DNA from: JBEKYD01 sp049509915
Lineage (GTDB): Bacteria; Acidobacteriota; Terriglobia; Bryobacterales; Bryobacteraceae
Direction of reading: 5' to 3'
Length of the DNA stretch: 31,147 nucleotides
NCBI GenBank assembly: GCA_049509915.1
Contig: JBEKZL010000050.1
Span: forward strand, 1-31,147
Each line of letters opens with the position of its first letter. Positions within the stretch are counted from its first letter, which is position 1. Shown one piece after another: positions 29,830-31,147 of the stretch. The notes under the pieces were generated by a model. The model saw only the letters and a list, made by a program, of their open reading frames with translations. It did no database searches and was not told the DNA's origin. Both the position numbers and the translations under genes were made by a program.

Positions 29830-31147
29830 ACATGCGGGCGCAACTTCGCGTCGGGCTAGCCGCCAAGCTGGCGGTGTGTGTGATCGCCTCGACGGCCGCG
29901 TTCTTCACTCTGTTCGGTTTCCTCAACCTGCGCATGGAGCGGGCCCAGAGCGAAGACTTGGTGAGGCAGTCGGCGCAGCGCGTCACCGACGTGATCCTGC
30001 GCAGCACGCGTTACGAAATGCTGCGCAACGACCGCGAAGCGCTCTACAACGTCATTCAGGAACTGGGCAGCGAACCGGGCATTCAGCGCATCCGCATCTT
30101 CAACAAAGAGGGGCGGATCACGGTTTCCACCGACGCCAGGGAGCGCAACCTGGTGGTGGACAAAACCGCCGAGCAGTGCTTCGCCTGCCACTCGCAATCG
30201 GCCCCTTTGTCGAAGCTCAGCCGCCACGACCGCGCCCGCATCTTCAACGACCGCCAGGGCCACCGCGTGCTGGGCGTAATCCAGCCCATCGCCAACTCGG
30301 CGGAATGCTCCAGTGCTTCCTGCCATGTGCATCCTCCGGGGCAGACGGTGCTGGGAGTGGTGGACGCCGATCTCTCGCTTGCCACCGTGGACGCGCAGAT
30401 GGCCGCGCACCAGGCGTCGCTCAAGTGGTTCCTGGCGGGGGCCATCGCGTTCGGGTGCATGGCCGCGATCCTGTTCATGTGGATCGTGGTCTACCGGCCG
30501 GTGAAGGCGCTGATTGCCGGCACGCACCGCGTGGCCGGCGGCGATTTGAATTACCGGCTGCCGGTGCCATCGGAAGACGAGTTGGGCGACCTGGCGCGAT
30601 CTTTCAATCACATGACCGCCAAGGTGGCGGGGGTGCAGGGAGAGATCGAGGAACAGGTCCGGCGCAAGACGGCCGAGCTCGAGCGGGTTCACAAGACCCT
30701 GCTGAGCAACGAGAAAATGGCGTCGATCGGAAAGCTGGCGGCCACGGTGGCACACGAGATCAACAATCCCCTCTTCGGCATCCTGACTTACGCTCGGCTG
30801 GTGGCGCGCGAGTTGCAAAAGCTTGACTTTCCGCGCCGCGACGAGCTGGTCGAACAGTTGCAGATCATCGAGCACGAAAGCAAGCGCTGCGGCGACCTGG
30901 TCAAGAATCTGCTGACGTTCTCGCGCCAGGCGCCGAGCCATCGCGAGCCGAACGATCTGAACGCCATCGTGCGGCGCGCCGTGCTGCTGGTCAAGCACAA
31001 GCTGGACATGCAGAATATCGAACTGCGGGAGAACTTGGCGGCCAACCTGCCGCCGGTCGATTGCGACGGCAATCAAATCCAGCAGGTGGTGCTGGTGTTG
31101 CTGGTGAACGCGTCGGAAGCCATGCCCAAGGGCGGCACGATCGAAGT
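29826..31147 (+). CDS. Sensor histidine kinase with periplasmic c-type heme motifs, partial
   Basis: 440 residues are visible before the window ends inside the HATPase domain. Layout matches the kinase at 23297: helix (11-35), periplasmic domain with CFACH (118-122) and a stretched CSSASCH (161-167), second helix (about 200-223), HAMP (about 224-277), coiled coil, HisKA with His310 (ATVAHEINNP) and the start of the ATPase domain (NASEAM). The ATG at 29826 overlaps the NrfD-like stop by four bases; a second ATG two codons later is also possible. Being in the same unit as an electron-transfer complex suggests that it senses the state of that chain, perhaps through covalent heme. Confidence 0.92.
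   Translation, partial: MNMRAQLRVGLAAKLAVCVIASTAAFFTLFGFLNLRMERAQSEDLVRQSAQRVTDVILRSTRYEMLRNDREALYNVIQELGSEPGIQRIRIFNKEGRITVSTDARERNLVVDKTAEQCFACHSQSAPLSKLSRHDRARIFNDRQGHRVLGVIQPIANSAECSSASCHVHPPGQTVLGVVDADLSLATVDAQMAAHQASLKWFLAGAIAFGCMAAILFMWIVVYRPVKALIAGTHRVAGGDLNYRLPVPSEDELGDLARSFNHMTAKVAGVQGEIEEQVRRKTAELERVHKTLLSNEKMASIGKLAATVAHEINNPLFGILTYARLVARELQKLDFPRRDELVEQLQIIEHESKRCGDLVKNLLTFSRQAPSHREPNDLNAIVRRAVLLVKHKLDMQNIELRENLAANLPPVDCDGNQIQQVVLVLLVNASEAMPKGGTIE

Noticed and set aside
1..31147. CRISPR arrays, tRNA or rRNA genes
   Set aside because: No regularly spaced direct repeats and no cloverleaf or rRNA-like stretches were recognised by eye; only dedicated searches could exclude a divergent tRNA.

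Overview
The window looks like a high-GC chromosomal segment of an Acidobacteriota member, probably of the Bryobacterales/Solibacter type. This is inferred from the mix of FecR-domain proteins, large hybrid kinases, sigma-54 activators, an exosortase-type exopolysaccharide module, a DUF6526-like protein and hyphenated palindromes between genes; no rRNA or marker tree was available. No rRNA, tRNA or CRISPR array was seen.

Positions 1-1521 (+) hold the tail of a DUF362-like protein and a Tat-exported enolase-superfamily enzyme. Positions 1558-5952 (-) are a compact housekeeping operon transcribed rimO, yacG, pgpA, an NHL-repeat protein, cinA, interrupted by a double-hairpin REP-like element at the yacG/pgpA junction. 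An MscS channel and a NikR nickel regulator follow (-). A divergent + strand operon (7940-11824) encodes a short FecR-domain protein, an OmpA-type lipoprotein and a CHASE2 hybrid kinase. A second FecR protein follows and ends at an intrinsic terminator.

Positions 12929-17312 (-) encode a large membrane histidine kinase and an NtrC-type regulator. Divergently, 17652-20977 (+) encodes a three-gene polysaccharide export core (Wza-like, Wzz/GumC-like, CpsD-like tyrosine kinase). An eroded IS110 transposase fragment lies just beyond it.

The most unusual part is 21394-31147. On the minus strand a c-heme-type sensor kinase, an archaemetzincin-like metalloprotease and a sigma-54 response regulator overlap by 4 bases at each junction. 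On the plus strand are two nearly identical membrane-anchored GcvH-like proteins that lack the lipoyl lysine. Their otherwise diverged upstream regions share a GG-N10-GC sigma-54-like promoter and a TGT-N6-ACA element at the same 55-base spacing. Next come a HybA-like four-cluster ferredoxin, an NrfD/HybB quinone-site membrane protein and a second c-heme-type sensor kinase (cut by the window end), again with 4-base overlaps. The inferred picture is a redox-sensing, sigma-54-controlled membrane electron-transfer module whose catalytic subunit is not in the window.
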